Of a stretch of DNA of 64,000 nucleotides, positions 1-10,784 are shown piece by piece (the first letter of the stretch is position 1; each line of letters opens with the position of its first letter). The stretch spans positions 22,049,870 to 22,113,869 of the forward strand of contig JALMQS010000187.1 of the NCBI GenBank assembly GCA_024734495.1. The letters are read 5' to 3'. The translations under genes were made by a program, and so were the position numbers. The DNA comes from Forficula auricularia. Lineage: Eukaryota > Arthropoda > Insecta > Dermaptera > Forficulidae. A model generated the notes under the pieces. The model had not been told where the DNA came from and ran no database searches. It saw only the letters and a program-made list of their open reading frames with translations.

Positions 1-691
1 TCATCAGGAGATATAAAAACTCTCTCCTTTTTTACACGTGAAACAAGTGACCTAGTGAATAGCTCACAGTAAATGATAATTTTCCCAAAAATATTTTTAA
101 TTTTCTTTATTAAAATAAATTATGTTTCGTTCCCATCAACACCAGTTTTTGTTTGGCCAATCAATCAAATCAATTTAAATAATAATAATGAAACCAATTT
201 AAAAGAAATAACGTTTAAGGCCTACGAAAAAAGCTTATAAATTGAACATTGAAAATTATTTTTTGAGACATTAATTATTTTGTCAAAATGTCTTCGAACT
301 CGTCAAATTTTGTATAAGAAAATTTTTAAAATTTATTATGGTCAAACATATCCTGCCAATAATTATGATGTTTCTTAATTTGCATAATTTTTATTTTTCG
401 GAACAAGTTGTCGAAAAATTATATGATCAGAAAAACTACTATAGTATTTATACTTTTTTCAATATTATATTTAAAGTCGGCTGATGATTATTGAATTTTA
501 TGATGTTCTAAAATAAAGCATAGTGTATTAATTCATGTGTATGCATTTAATATTACAAAGGATTTACCATTTTCTGCATTAAATCAACAAAGATTTGAAA
601 AATAATAATGATATAATAATTTAGAGATAATATTATTTTGCTATAATTTACATCAACATTTATTTTTAGTTATAATGATTCAGAAAAGAAA
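1..691. other. AT-rich intergenic, no gene seen
   Basis: Very A+T-rich sequence with stops in all frames. I see no transposon end, tRNA-like block or exon-like GC rise. Confidence 0.6.
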
Positions 692-937
692 AATGCGTAT
701 ATACCATGTATTGATTTTATTGATAATTATCTTTTCCAAAAATTAAAGCATCATCACTAGCTATACACTCCTGAATGGTTTGACATATTCTTTCGACTCC
801 ACTCAACTCTATCAATGCGTATATACCATGTATTGATTTTATTGATAATTATTTTTCCAACAATTAAAGCATCATCACTAGCTATACACTCCTAAGACTG
901 GTTTGACGCATTCTTTCGACTCCACTCAACTCTATCA
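692..937. repeat. tandem duplication, 122-bp unit
   Basis: Two head-to-tail copies begin with AATGCGTATATACCATG at 692 and 814, a period of 122 bp. They differ by a few substitutions and a small insertion near 893. No coding sense; it lies just before the 3' end of a LINE fragment. Confidence 0.85.
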
Positions 938-981
938 ATATCAAAGAACTCTTTTACTTTATTATTTGGAGAAAATTTTCA

Positions 982-1950
982 TTTTTTTAATGCAATCGAA
1001 TGCAAGAAGGGGTGCACCAGTAAAGATGCAGCCCCTATGGATCTCGAAAGACAGTTGCATTACCGAAGAGAAGGGAAAGTTGATTAAGTGAGAGGGTGTA
1101 GACGTAGGTGTCTATGCACTCTGGTTTTGAAGGTTTGAAGATTATAGGTGCTGGGAAAGATAGAGGCTGGGAGAGAGTTCCAGTTCCTTGAAGTCATGGG
1201 GATATATGTATTCGCGAATGAAGTGGTCCGGCACTTTTCTAATTTGACCGCGAGAGAGTGTTGGGAGTCGGCAAAACGCGTGCTACGTGCAAAGCATGCT
1301 TTTGGGGGAATTATTGATTTTATCTCATCAGAGCACCTGCCGTGATAGTATCTATAGAAAAGGGAAAAGGGCAGAGACATTTCTTCGATGAGCTAGCGAG
1401 TCGAGGGAGTCGGTGAGGGTAGAATCGTCAATTAGCCTGACGGCTCGTTTCTGAATTGCATCCAGGGTAGCAAGAGAATATTTTGAGGCTCCTCTCCACA
1501 GATGAGAGCCGTATTCGAGACAGGGCGGATTTGGGCCTTGTAGATGGTGAGAAGATGTGGGGGCTTGTAAAATCGTTTGGACCTAAATAAGTAGCCAATC
1601 TTCCTTGCTACAGATTTCGCCACAGAGGAGATGTGTTCATTCCAAGACAGGTCAGATGCGACAGAGACGCCCAACATGGATAGGCTGTCACACATTTTCA
1701 GGGTATTCGAATCGAAGTGAATATCAGGGAAATTTTTATTTTCGCGCCTAGAAATTAGACAACATTGAGTCTTGTTTGCATTAAAGTTAACTAAATTTTG
1801 AGAGCCCATTTATTCAGTTTGTCTAGGTCGAGAGTGATTGAGGAGGCAACATTGAATCGATTATTCGGGAGTGAGGGTTTGCCGTGCAGAGTGCTATCAT
1901 CGGTGTAACAATGAGTGGGGTTTGACGTTATCATTATCGAGAGGAAAGTG
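982..1950 (-). mobile_element. LINE family L, copy 1, 5'-truncated
   Basis: The minus strand carries the 3' part of a Jockey/CR1-type non-LTR retrotransposon: the end of the reverse transcriptase ORF, a short 3' UTR and a poly-A tail (T-run at 982-988 on the plus strand). The last ~270 bp are nearly identical to the plus-strand copy at 51625-51893, so the family was active recently. Further copies lie near 9, 23.7, 37, 44.4 and 45-46.5 kb. The 5' half is missing, as is usual after incomplete target-primed reverse transcription. Confidence 0.85.
1084..1809 (-). pseudogene. LINE ORF2 C-terminal fragment, frameshifted
   Basis: Two overlapping minus-strand reading blocks, 1432-1809 and 1084-1380, together read as the region behind the catalytic core of a Jockey/CR1-like reverse transcriptase. 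The first has the FNANKTQCC motif, a LSWNEHISS segment and YKAQIRP. The second has SDEIKSIIPPKA, IPMTSRNWNSLPAS and FKTRVHRHL, the usual end of this ORF. A frameshift lies near 1432-1500, where CALYKAQIRP-type sequence leads into QNILLLPWMQF. No polymerase motifs (FADD) are present, so the fragment is inactive. Family assignment rests on recognised C-terminal motifs, not on alignment. Confidence 0.82.
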
Positions 1951-2180
1951 TAATAATAAAAAATAGCTCAATAATTTGTACAAAATCATCTACAAAATGA
2001 TACCAAATTTATTTAAAGCACTTGTGAGATTTATTATTAAAAGAAATTGGAGTTTTAACTTTCAATTTCGTTTTGTTCCGTTATAAAATATTACAAATTC
2101 ACAAATATTCTCAGAGAGGATATCGAGTCATGAAAAAGTAATATTTTTTCAGCTAATTTCTATTAGGTTCATCTTCTTAA

Positions 2181-2406
2181 GCCCTCTGCACACGAGGATT
2201 TTACCTGTTTCTGGGATGGAAGCTCTGGTTTGCAATTTGGAGGCCTGTCGGGATCGAAATGAGGTCACTGCTGCCTGTCTTTCTATGCTAGCTTGCTTGA
2301 TTTAAAAGATAGGACATATTCTATTTTTCAGACTTGATCCTGGATGCTTTGAGTAAACGGACCGGGCGACAAAAAATTATTAAAACAAGCCTCGTGTGCA
2401 GCGGCC
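2181..2406. mobile_element. small TIR element (MITE)
   Basis: Inverted ends GCCCTCTGCACACGAGG (2181-2197) and CCTCGTGTGCAGCGGCC (2390-2406) match at 15 of 17 positions. Flanks are TTAA on the left and TTTA on the right, so a short TTA-type duplication is possible. No transposase. The superfamily is not clear. Confidence 0.7.
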
Positions 2407-2768
2407 TTTACTCGAAGGGCTCTGATTGAAAATCTGCTACTACAAAATATTTCCGAATTTCAAATTGGTTAGGTTAAATAAGAAACCGATGAAACAATGA
2501 AGTGGATGTAAAAAAATTCACTGTTTATTTAATAACAAACTGTATCCGATAAGTTCTCGGAGCTTGAACTTCCAGATATAAATTTTAAAATATTATAGGC
2601 TTGTATCAATGGTGGTATCAGTCAAAATCCTCACTTTGCTACTCTCAATATCCCTATCTAAGTTATATCAAATGTATGAATGCGTGGGAAGAAATTTTAT
2701 CAAAATATCCCTGCCCTTTATTTAATTACACGTATCTATCAATATTATATATTTTTCAATGGGAATAC
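2407..2768. other. AT-rich intergenic, no gene seen
   Basis: Short open frames here are low-complexity and unrelated to anything I recognise. The stretch ends at the target-site duplication of the next element. Confidence 0.5.
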
Positions 2769-3332
2769 ATTATCATTAGAGACCGGATTTTTATGCAGTA
2801 AAAACTCCCAAAGTATACAGTTAAAATGGCTGAAATATGCAAGTAATATGCAGAATACGTTGGAAACATGCAAATATATGCAGTAAAAATTGGCAAAATA
2901 TATTTTTTTATCAATTAAAAAAATTAAAATTGAAGACAAAAAGACTATATATTTGAAGGAATGTTATGAAAGAAATAAAATGATAAAGAAAGCTATAGAC
3001 ACCAAATGTCAAATATGTACTTTTATTGAGTAAAAATTTCACAAAATTCTCATTAAATTTAATATATTAAAAAATATTTAAACTCAAAGAAATAATAGGT
3101 GCTCTTGAATAAAATCAACATAATAAATATATCAATTTCGTTGCTTTAATATACTTAATATATTATAATAAATATAATAATGTTTCAAAAAATGTGATCG
3201 AAAAGATACGGGGGGGGGGGTAGTTTTATTTAACAGACACGATTGTATTGTATTGCTTCTATTTTTTTATATTAATAAGCTTTTCTTATTATATCGTACA
3301 AATAATAAACTAATAAAATAATGCAAATATTT

Positions 3333-3440
3333 GGTCGGCTATAATCTGATCACTACACTAATTTACACACCCTTTCACACACACACACACGAACACTCAA
3401 TGGCCAAAATGGGCTATAGTTACCGAAGGCCATTAAAAAA
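3333..3440 (+). repeat. SINE remnant, same family as 22.6 kb
   Basis: TTTGGTCGGCTATAATCTGATC near 3332-3353 matches the body of the SINE at 22625-22841 (TTTGACCGGCTATAATCTGAT). The following CA-rich part and GGCCAAAATGGGC are not alignable by eye. The tRNA-like head is lost. Confidence 0.55.
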
Positions 3441-3650
3441 AAATAATAATAATAATAAATAAATAATTAATAAAGGATCTCAAAAATAATTAAAATTTGA
3501 TTGTAATTGTGAATAATTTATGTATACAAGTATTTTTCTAAATTATCTTCAGGTTATTATGTCTACGGTCACTTAAAATTGATTTATACGAATAAGAGGA
3601 GCGCTCCACATCCTCAGATGTAATGGGGCAAATTTAAAGGACCTATATAG

Positions 3651-3655
<5 letters not shown>

Positions 3656-3704
<49 letters not shown>
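3656..3704. repeat. (TA)n microsatellite
   Basis: About 24 uninterrupted TA units inside the hAT element at 2777-3978. Confidence 0.95.
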
Positions 3705-3706
<2 letters not shown>

Positions 3707-3986
3707 TTCATTTTTTCATTCTTTCTCCGAAAATTTACTTTTAAAAAATCTGTATTTGGTGCGAAATAGACAATATTTACAAAAATCTTTCAAATATGCA
3801 GTTTTATGCAATTTTCTTCAAATATAAAATTTTATGCAATATTACTCAAATATTGAAAAATATGCAGTATAAAATTTAACCCACAGTATCCTAGATGCAT
3901 GATTCGGATAGATAATTGATACCCTGGGTCATATGTGGCGGCAAACAAAATATGCAATTGCATAGGAATCGGTCTCTAATTATCAT

Positions 3987-4442
3987 CTACTAAATTTGAG
4001 CTGACGTGGATAGGGTTGCCAACTTTGGAAAACAGATTTACCGGAAATTGATAATTAAATACGGAACGAGGCTGAAAAAAATAGTAAAATAGTGAAAGTT
4101 TTTTTAGTAGAGTTAGTAAAATAAAGTACACTTCTTTTGATATAATTTAATAAATTTTTAATTAATGATTGATTTGCAAGTATCAAATTAAATTTTCGCT
4201 GTCTCATACTAGTATAACGGGACAATTAACGTCTGTAGGAGAAAAGAAATATTGAAATACCCATAAAATTATTTAATGACCACAATGTCACAAGAGAGGA
4301 TCACAGATCTAAGTAATTTTGTACATTGAAAAACATTTTGTAAAAGCATTGAACTTAGATGTCGTTGTAAATTCTTTTGCTACTAAACATAATAATAGAA
4401 CTAAATAGGTATATCAAGAAAAATCTAATTAAGGTCAACAAT
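3987..4442. other. AT-rich intergenic, no gene seen
   Basis: No open frame of note and no terminal repeat recognised. Confidence 0.5.
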
Positions 4443-4863
4443 TTTCTGATGTGCAATGTAAAAATATTCTACTAAAATCCTAGATTTTTGACTTTAATTA
4501 GATTCTTTCTTGATATATTTGGTTTTCACCGTGAGTTGTATTTTTGAAAAAAATCCATATAATTTTCAAAAAAGATTCTCAAACCTTCGGGTTTTTCTGG
4601 TTAGCATAATTTTTGCTTTATCCTTTCGAGTTGAATGGAGTAAAAGTTTTTAGCTTCTCTTTAATATATTGCATGTCAGAGTATGTTTTTGTCTCAAGGG
4701 GGCGAAACCCTCTGATGTGCAGTGTAAAATATTCTACTAAATTCTTAGATTTTTGACCTTAATTAGATTCTTTCTTGAAATAGGTATTTGATTTTCATCG
4801 TGAGTTGTATTTTTGAAAAAAAACCATCTAATTTTCAATAAAAGATTCTCAAATCTTCGGGTT
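4443..4863. repeat. direct repeat pair, ~153 bp each
   Basis: The segment 4443-4595 (from TTCTGATGTGCAATGT to TTCTCAAACCTTCGGG) recurs at 4709-4863 with about 90 percent identity by eye. Between them, GGGGGCGAAACCCTCTGATG at 4698-4717 resembles one end of the tRNA-like family F (see 59812-60080), so the pair may flank an old insertion. Confidence 0.75.
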
Positions 4864-5019
4864 AATTAATTTAATAATAATAGAAAAATAGCGATTTTTT
4901 TAATTATTACTGTTCTATAATCAAGTGTTTTTGTATAAAATAAACTTTGAAATAAATATAATATTTTTTATCCATTTTTTTAATTTTAGTTTAAATTTCA
5001 CAAATTCAAAGTATCTAAT

Positions 5020-5112
5020 TTATTACTTGAAATAATGCACATTTTTGCTCCCCATTCTCGAAATTTTCTGCTCGGTGTCGCTCAACAGAAAAGAAAAGAC
5101 TGGTCGCCACTG
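5020..5112. mobile_element. hAT-like MITE end, family N
   Basis: Sequence from AATAATGCACA to GGTCGCCACTG resembles the right end of the element at 42644-42956 (shared: AATAATGCACA, GCTC/CTGCCCACC, AAAAGAAAA, terminal CGCCACTG). The left end was not found. Confidence 0.55.
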
Positions 5113-5175
5113 CCATAAAAACGAGACGTCCCGGCTCTTGCGAAACGGTTGGTAAATCTAGTCATGGATCATTTT

Positions 5176-5262
5176 ATTACATGCCAGAAGGGCTGAATTC
5201 ACTCTCTTGGGAATTGAAAACGAGTGACAAAAACGCAATCCGGCCCGATCGGCTACTCTGGG
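5176..5262 (+). repeat. tRNA-like repeat family F, decayed copy
   Basis: CATGCCAGAAGGGCTGAATT, TTGGGAATTGAAAACGAGTG and CAATCCGGCCC follow the same order as in the copies at 26.7, 48.2 and 59.9 kb. The element of the family that looks like a tRNA T-arm (GGTTCGACTCC in the best copy) is mutated here. Confidence 0.55.
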
Positions 5263-6021
5263 TGTCTTTTGAACTTTATGAGTTAAATTTTATTTTGATT
5301 AAAATCAAAAGAAGGTATTTTTTCAAAATTAATTTTGTTTATCAAGAATCATATGTTCATTAACAGGAATAAAATTAATTTAATTATTTTTTAGTTTATG
5401 ATTTATGAGTGAAAATGGAATAGATGATTTCAATTGTAAGGGAAAGTCGTGTGGTGCACGCTATTTACCTAAGTTTATTTGTGTTTGTTCTAAATCTATA
5501 TTTAACTATGTCTAGTACATTATTTAATAATAAATGTCTTGATAATATTAAAATAAAAGGAAAACAAAGTAAGAGAAAGATATTTGAGAGATAAAAATAA
5601 CATCTGGCGAGTGCCGCTTGGCTTCTTAATAATTTCAGACAATTTTCTTGGGAGAAAAATCTATTTGTTAGTTGCACTCGTCATAATCTTAAAATATGTT
5701 ATGTTTCACTTTCCAAGATTAAATCTTCATAAACATGAAAAGAATATTTAATAGAAAAAAATATAGAATACTGCTTAAAACTCTTTAGTTTATTTTTTCT
5801 TAACACATGCTTTTATGGTCATTTATTATATTTCAAAAACTATAATCAGCTATAAGAAGAGTTACCATAATTGCCAAGCATTGAGAAGAAAGGTTTAACT
5901 GCAAAATAAATAAAACATGAAAAAAGTGGACAGGTAATGGTTTATTTTACTCTGATCAAAAATCAATAACGCTTAAGGAAACAAATAAAATGAACACGTA
6001 GATTAATAATAAAGATGCAAA
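5263..6021. other. AT-rich intergenic, no gene seen
   Basis: A 70-codon minus-strand frame at 5465-5677 has no recognisable domain and biased AT-driven composition. Nothing else seen. Confidence 0.5.
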
Positions 6022-6029
6022 GCTAATTA

Positions 6030-6614
6030 ATACATGTAGCCCAATCATATTTTTTAGTTGATTTTACTTTCTTAATTATATCATTTTTTCCTTTCATATA
6101 ATTATACAATTGGGTTCAAGTCATTTTAAAATTATAACGACAAATCAACATTTTGCTTCAATTGTCTCCAGTTACAACCTGTTTCTTTTAATGAGTTGAC
6201 ATTAAAGAAAATATTCTCTCCACATTTGCATTGTGAGCTGGAATTGCAAATACGTATTTGCATAGCTTTATTAGAAATGGCTTCTGATCAATAGGCTTTA
6301 TATCTGCAAAAAACTTCACCCATTTCTCTTCGATAATAAATTTCATAGGTGCTTCGCAGTTTTGGTTGGTATTACCATATTTTTTTCTAAATAATCTTTT
6401 AGATATACCTACCAACTGGTTGAATAGAATTTCAGTTACTAATATCGATGTTTCTCACTTCTAAATATGCAATAGTACGTTCTATTACTTCCCATTTAGG
6501 AACTTGGTTGAGAGTCATCTATTCGAACACATTGAATTTTTGGAATGATTGTGACCATTTCTGAATTTAGGTTGGGCGGTCGCCCAACCTCGCCCACACC
6601 TGGGGCCACCACTG
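6030..6614 (-). mobile_element. hAT transposon remnant with transposase tail
   Basis: The plus-strand right end CCACCACTG (CAGTGGTGG read inward) is followed by CTAATTAG. At 6022-6029 stands CTAATTAA, a 7 of 8 match, which suggests the hAT-type 8-bp duplication and a left end at 6030 with degenerate TIR (TACATGTAGCCCAA). The minus strand encodes the end of a hAT transposase. The same CTAATTAA/CAGTGG junction recurs at 42636-42650. Confidence 0.6.
6110..6540 (-). pseudogene. hAT transposase C-terminal dimerisation region, broken
   Basis: The open part (6188-6415) reads FLIKLCKYVFAIPAHNANVE-RIFSLMSTH, the signature of the hAT C-terminal dimerisation domain, in which the conserved A-x-VER-x-FS block is intact. 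After it the frame continues through two stops with KMLICRYNF-type sequence, the usual hAT tail. Upstream, another frame gives VPKWEVIERTIAYLEVRNI, matching the region before the domain, so there is at least one frameshift near 6430. The catalytic DDE core is absent. It is a dead end-fragment of an autonomous hAT element. Confidence 0.8.
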
Positions 6615-7196
6615 CTAATTAGAAAATTATGAAATGAGTTCATGGGAGATGGCCGTCAAATTTTAAACATTGTGAAAAATATTCATTTAACAAGGACGCC
6701 TGTAGGGTAGGCTAGTCCGTTCCAGAGGCTTCATTTGGTTGCATAGATACAGGCGGACAGCTTTCCTAGTCTATTCTTTACGTAGTACGTGATTTAGTTA
6801 AAAGCTATATTAATATTATTTTAGAATTTGAATTCAGATAAAAAAGTCGAATTTTTTTTTGCAGACAGAATTGAATAAAATTGAAATTAAATGAATTTTT
6901 TTTAAACGTTTTGACCATCTTCTATCACATTATCAAGGAATCGCTATGCATAAATTTTTGAAATTAAACGCAATTAAAAAAATATTAATAAACAGGTAGG
7001 TTTCTACGTTGACCATTTAAATACTGAAAAAGAAGGGACGAACCTCCGATTCATCGGATTTTTCAAGAGGATGAAAATGACCCCCTAATAAATTATTTTA
7101 TTTGAAATTTATGGATTTCATTATGTTTAGGCATGCTTTTGCATCAATTCAGCATTAAGTTCTACCATTTCGCCTTCGATAAAAAATTCCTCTAAT
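6615..7196 (-). repeat. dispersed repeat X, inverted copy of 42105-42643
   Basis: About 580 bp that align in reverse with 42105-42643: shared blocks include the ATGGCCGTCAAATTTTAAACAT segment, GCATAGATACAGGCGGACAG, GAAACCTACxTGTTTATTAATA and TGCTGAATTGATGCAA (read on the minus strand). Identity is about 80-85 percent by eye. Both copies abut a hAT end (CAGTGG) at the same base. No coding capacity was recognised. Confidence 0.8.
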
Positions 7197-7554
7197 TAAT
7201 TATATACAAACAAACCTACTAATTTATTATATACAAACAAATGCTCTGAGGCAATTTGCCTCATGGAGCAGTAAAAAAATGAATACATTTGAAAAACTAA
7301 AAATTAAAAAACAAAATAAAAAAATAAATAAATACAAAACTCAAAGAGAAAACAAAAAAATTCCAATAAAAAAAAAATAATAAAGATATAAACAACGATA
7401 AAAATAAAAAATAAAAACATTACAATATAATCATTTAATTAATTCTTTCCATTTATGTCTCTTTCTGCAGATAGGTAAAATATTTAAAATATAAAATTTC
7501 TGCAGGAAGGTAAAATATTTCACATTAAAAAATATAATATTTAATGACTCGGAC
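7197..7554. other. A-rich spacer
   Basis: A-rich low-complexity sequence with a short palindrome TGAGGCAAATTTGCCTCA-like block near 7246-7266. It may be the 3' UTR and tail of the LINE fragment that follows on the minus strand. Confidence 0.4.
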
Positions 7555-7880
7555 ATCCTCAGAGATATCGGGATACTATTCTATAGTCTGACTGCAGACA
7601 CTGAGTAGGAATGCGGTGATTTAGTCGTTCTATTTTATGTTGTGGGATGTCCAATGTCAAGGGATCCATTCTAATTGCCCTGGTGTGCCTTTCTCTACCA
7701 AAACTAAAGTTTCTCCTAAGATAGCTGGGCTCTCCAAGTTTGAATAAGGAGAAAACAAGAGCCCCCAGTAGATAATCTTTTCGTAGAGGGCGAGGGGTGA
7801 GTGATCTTTCCATTCTCCCAATAAACCCCTGAGACAGGTCAGTGGTGAAGAGGGAGAAATTTCACTGCCCAACAATGAAA
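7555..7880 (-). pseudogene. LINE reverse transcriptase C-terminal fragment, second family
   Basis: Two overlapping minus-strand frames (7559-7813 and 7657-7875) together give a string such as LYEKIIYWGLLFSLFKLGEP, then RRNFSFGRERHTRAIR and DPLTLDIPQHKIERL. This has the layout of the C-terminus of a non-LTR retrotransposon ORF2, a run of small hydrophobic helices followed by a basic stretch and P-x-x-R-x-E-x-L. The sequence differs from family L. One frameshift sits near 7740. No catalytic motif is present, and the assignment rests on general pattern only. Confidence 0.5.
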
Positions 7881-7990
7881 ATGCTTCGGCCTCAAAAATA
7901 GCTGATTCTTATGTAGTTATTTCCATCTGCTGAATTAAAAAATCACCATAAAAATTTGCAATTAGCTCTTGTTTTGGAGATATTATCAGT

Positions 7991-8372
7991 CAAAACGACG
8001 AAAAAGGCGATTTTAACCTATTTTCGAAATTATTATTTGAAATCACAATATTTTATATTTTTGATGTAATAGAAAACAGCCCCCTCTTTAATTGTGAAAT
8101 TACCACTTGTTTTTAGATCAATTAGAACTCGAGTTATAACTAAAAAATTAAAACTACGTCATTATAAAGGATAATAAACATAAATAAAAACATTGGTCTT
8201 AGTTTTTTAGTTATAACTCGAGTTCTGATTGAGCTATAAACAAGTGGTGATTTCACAATTAAAGAGGAAGCTGTTTTCTATTACGCCAACAAAATATTTT
8301 GATTTCAAATATTGCTGTTTAATATCTAATGGGGCTCGAAAATAGGTCAAAATGGCCTTTTTCGTCGTTTTG
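7991..8372. repeat. long palindromic element (foldback or MITE)
   Basis: The left arm, beginning CAAAACGACGAAAAAGGCG at 7991, is mirrored by a right arm ending GCCTTTTTCGTCGTTTTG at 8372. Arms run to about 8150 and from about 8198. Internal matches include GAACTCGAGTTATAACT / AGTTATAACTCGAGTTC and CCACTTGTTT / AAACAAGTGG. There is no coding sequence and no clear target-site duplication. Confidence 0.85.
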
Positions 8373-8924
8373 GGAGAGGTCAAAAAATGAAAATCTAGGT
8401 CCTTGTACCAAACTCAACCAGATGTGTATGATAAAGTCAAGTGGATGGCGACATCAGAAAGTGTCGATTTTTTTTATCAAAATAGTTTCAGCCGTTTTTG
8501 AGATATTTCGAAAAAAAGAAGCAAAAAAAAAACACTTTTTTCATTCACGATTACAAAACTTGACCATACCCTGTATGGTAAAGTAACAATAAGAATATTA
8601 AATTGAAATATCCTTATTACGATAAACTACTATGTTTAGATCGACTTATTTTGCGATCGTTTTCAAGTATAATCGCAGAATAAGTCGATCGAAACGTCGT
8701 AGTTTATTGTATTATTTATTCGTGTTCAATAAATAATTATAATAAGTGTGATTTACTCAAATTTCAGCTGTTAATAAAATTAATCACAAAAATAAAAGCT
8801 TCAACAGCTTCATTACTAATGAAATGTCCTGTTATTATATAAAAATAAGAGCTGATTAGATTTAGGTAAAATACGAACACACGTAGTTTATTCTTGGTAT
8901 AGTTCTTTAATATAGTATTTATTT
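8373..8924. other. intergenic with a short inverted repeat
   Basis: A 19-nt stem with one mismatch (GATCGACTTATTTTGCGAT at 8639-8657 and its inverse at 8672-8690) has a 14-nt loop and is followed by GAAACGTCGTAG. Otherwise AT-rich; the 8329-8586 open frame has no recognisable domain. Confidence 0.55.
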
Positions 8925-9765
8925 ATTTTTTTTATAATGATATTGATACAAGAAGAAGTTGCACCGAAGAAGAGTACAACCTCTGAAGTCCAGTGGTGGA
9001 CCCTTGTGACGTTGAAGATAAGGGAGATTTAGGGGATTGAGTAGAGGTCGAAGATATCTGTGGATGCTGGTCTTGAAAGTTTGAAGGTTATAAGTAGCTG
9101 GAAGGACGGTCAGGGAAGAGAATTCCAGTCTCTAGATGTCATAGGGATAAATGAATTGGCGAATGCGTTTGTTCGATTAGTATCTAGTTTAAGCGCGTAG
9201 CGAGTGTTGAATTTTAGAAAATCGTGTATTTCGGGCAAATGAGGCCTTTGGTGGGATTATCGATTTTATTTCGTCAGAACAAAAAGCCATGGTAATATCT
9301 ATAAAAAAGGGATAAGGCGGGACAGATCTACGATGGGCTAGGGATTCGAGAGTGTCAGTTAATGTAGGATCGCCTATCAGTCTGATAGCTCGCCTCTGAA
9401 TTGAATCTAAGGTATTAAGAGAATACTTGGAGGCCTCTCCACAAATGCGAGCAATATTCAAGACAGGGGCGAATTTGAGCCTTGTATAATATAAGGAGTT
9501 GAGTGGGAGTGAAAAATCGTTTGGTTCGGAAAAGAAAGCCAAGCTTACTGCTGCAGCTTTTGCTACTGAGATAATATGGTCATTCCAGAGAGGTCAGAAC
9601 TTCTAAGGTGACACCTAACATTGATATTTTATTACGGAATTCCAATGAGCTCGAATCGGAAATGTCCGGAAGGTTTCCCTATCTGCGCGCTAGAAATTAG
9701 GCAGCACTGTGTTTTGCCAGCATTAAAGTTTACCAAATTGTGAGATCCCCATTTTTTAAGCAATT
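8925..9765 (-). mobile_element. LINE family L, copy 2, 5'-truncated
   Basis: Minus-strand 3' part of family L, more diverged than copy 1. It covers the same stretch from the KTQCC region (near 9700) to the 3' UTR, and a T-run near 8922-8935 marks the tail. Confidence 0.8.
9050..9735 (-). pseudogene. LINE ORF2 C-terminal fragment (family L)
   Basis: The longest open block (9189-9542) contains LDSIQRRAIRLIGDPTLTDT, LESLAHRR and SDEIKSIIPPKA, the same order as in copy 1 at 1084-1809. Frameshifts separate it from the upstream region (near 9540) and from the terminal WNSLP region (near 9185). It lacks the polymerase core. Confidence 0.8.
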
Positions 9766-10392
9766 TTAATACTTATGCCTTTAAATATATTTTTTAGGAT
9801 ATTTACTATACATAAGGACATGTGTATACGTTAAAGCTTTTTTGTAGGCCTTTACCGTGGTGATTTTCTTCAATTTTTGATTAAAAAGCAATTTTTAAAA
9901 TATTTCGAAAAAACTTATAAAAAAAAATGTTTTTTTCTCCACGATTATTTTATTTATGTTTTAATTCAAAATTATAAATATTTTTACATCTTAAATAAAA
10001 TATAAAAATAAAAAAAAATTATTCTGAGTGGTGGAAAAACTGATGTTTTTTAAAGTCACGTGGACGGCACATCATTGATATTTTTAACATTGAAAACGAC
10101 TTAACTCCTTTACTTACACCATTATAGGTTTATTGATGCTGTTTTTATTTTTTGTTTCCCGTCTTCCGAAAGAGCAAAAGAGCTCGTGACTTGGGTTGCC
10201 AAATTCGAGGATTTTCTCCCTAAGCTTTATCTAATTACCAATCAACTAGGCTTTTGTTCACTCTTTTCCTAGCTTAATAATATTAGAAAAAGACAAGCAT
10301 TGTCCAAGAATTCGAAAATAAATAAAAATAATAGAGATAAGTTTTAGGGATGAAGATATTGAAAGGACAAATCAAATACTAACAGGTACATT
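9766..10392. other. AT-rich intergenic, no gene seen
   Basis: Contains phrases such as AAAGTCACGTGGACGGCACA that resemble text near 8440, perhaps a shared old repeat. No open frame. Confidence 0.45.
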
Positions 10393-10393
10393 A

Positions 10394-10769
10394 AGGTGGC
10401 CCTTATTTTGGGTATTTTCAAATTTTTACACTGACAGAGGCTCATATGGTTCGAAATAAATAAAAAAAATATCCCCTAAGTTTCAAGTCTCTATCTCAAT
10501 TTTAACCTGTGTCGCACAGCAGTGCAAGTTTCCCATCTAAATAACATGGGGTTTTTAGCATTGAAATATCAATTTTTGATTCCGGCCAAAGCAATGGTTC
10601 AAAAAACTTGAAACTCTGTAGACATTATCCTTATAATAGTAGCTATCCTTCAGAGTTTTTACAGATTTTTATACTTAACAATATTATTTATTTTTTTTAT
10701 TTATTTATTTCGAACCATATGGGCCCTGTCAGTGTAAAAATTTGAAAATACCCAAAATAAGAGCCACCC
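10394..10769. mobile_element. TIR element, family M, copy 1
   Basis: The left end AGGTGGCCCTTATTTTGGG and the inverse of the right end (GGGTGGCTCTTATTTTGGG) match closely; the inverted similarity continues for about 70 bp through CATATGGTTCGAAATAAATA. Flanks TTA and TAA fit a 3-bp duplication. A second, more palindromic member lies at 33842-34478. Confidence 0.8.
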
Positions 10770-10784
10770 TAAAGTAAATTATAC

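Larger units (their letters stand above)
2777..3978. mobile_element. non-autonomous hAT element with perfect 8-bp TSD
   Basis: The element starts TAGAGACCGGATTTTTATGCA and ends with the inverted form (right end read inward: TAGAGACCGATTCCTATGC). It is flanked by ATTATCAT at 2769-2776 and ATTATCAT at 3979-3986, a perfect 8-bp duplication as made by hAT transposases. Both subterminal regions repeat TATGCAG/TATGCAA many times (2791-2885 and 3787-3962), as expected for transposase-binding sites. No transposase frame is left. The interior holds a G-run near 3210-3220, a CA-run near 3377, a (TA)n run and a SINE scrap. Confidence 0.9.
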
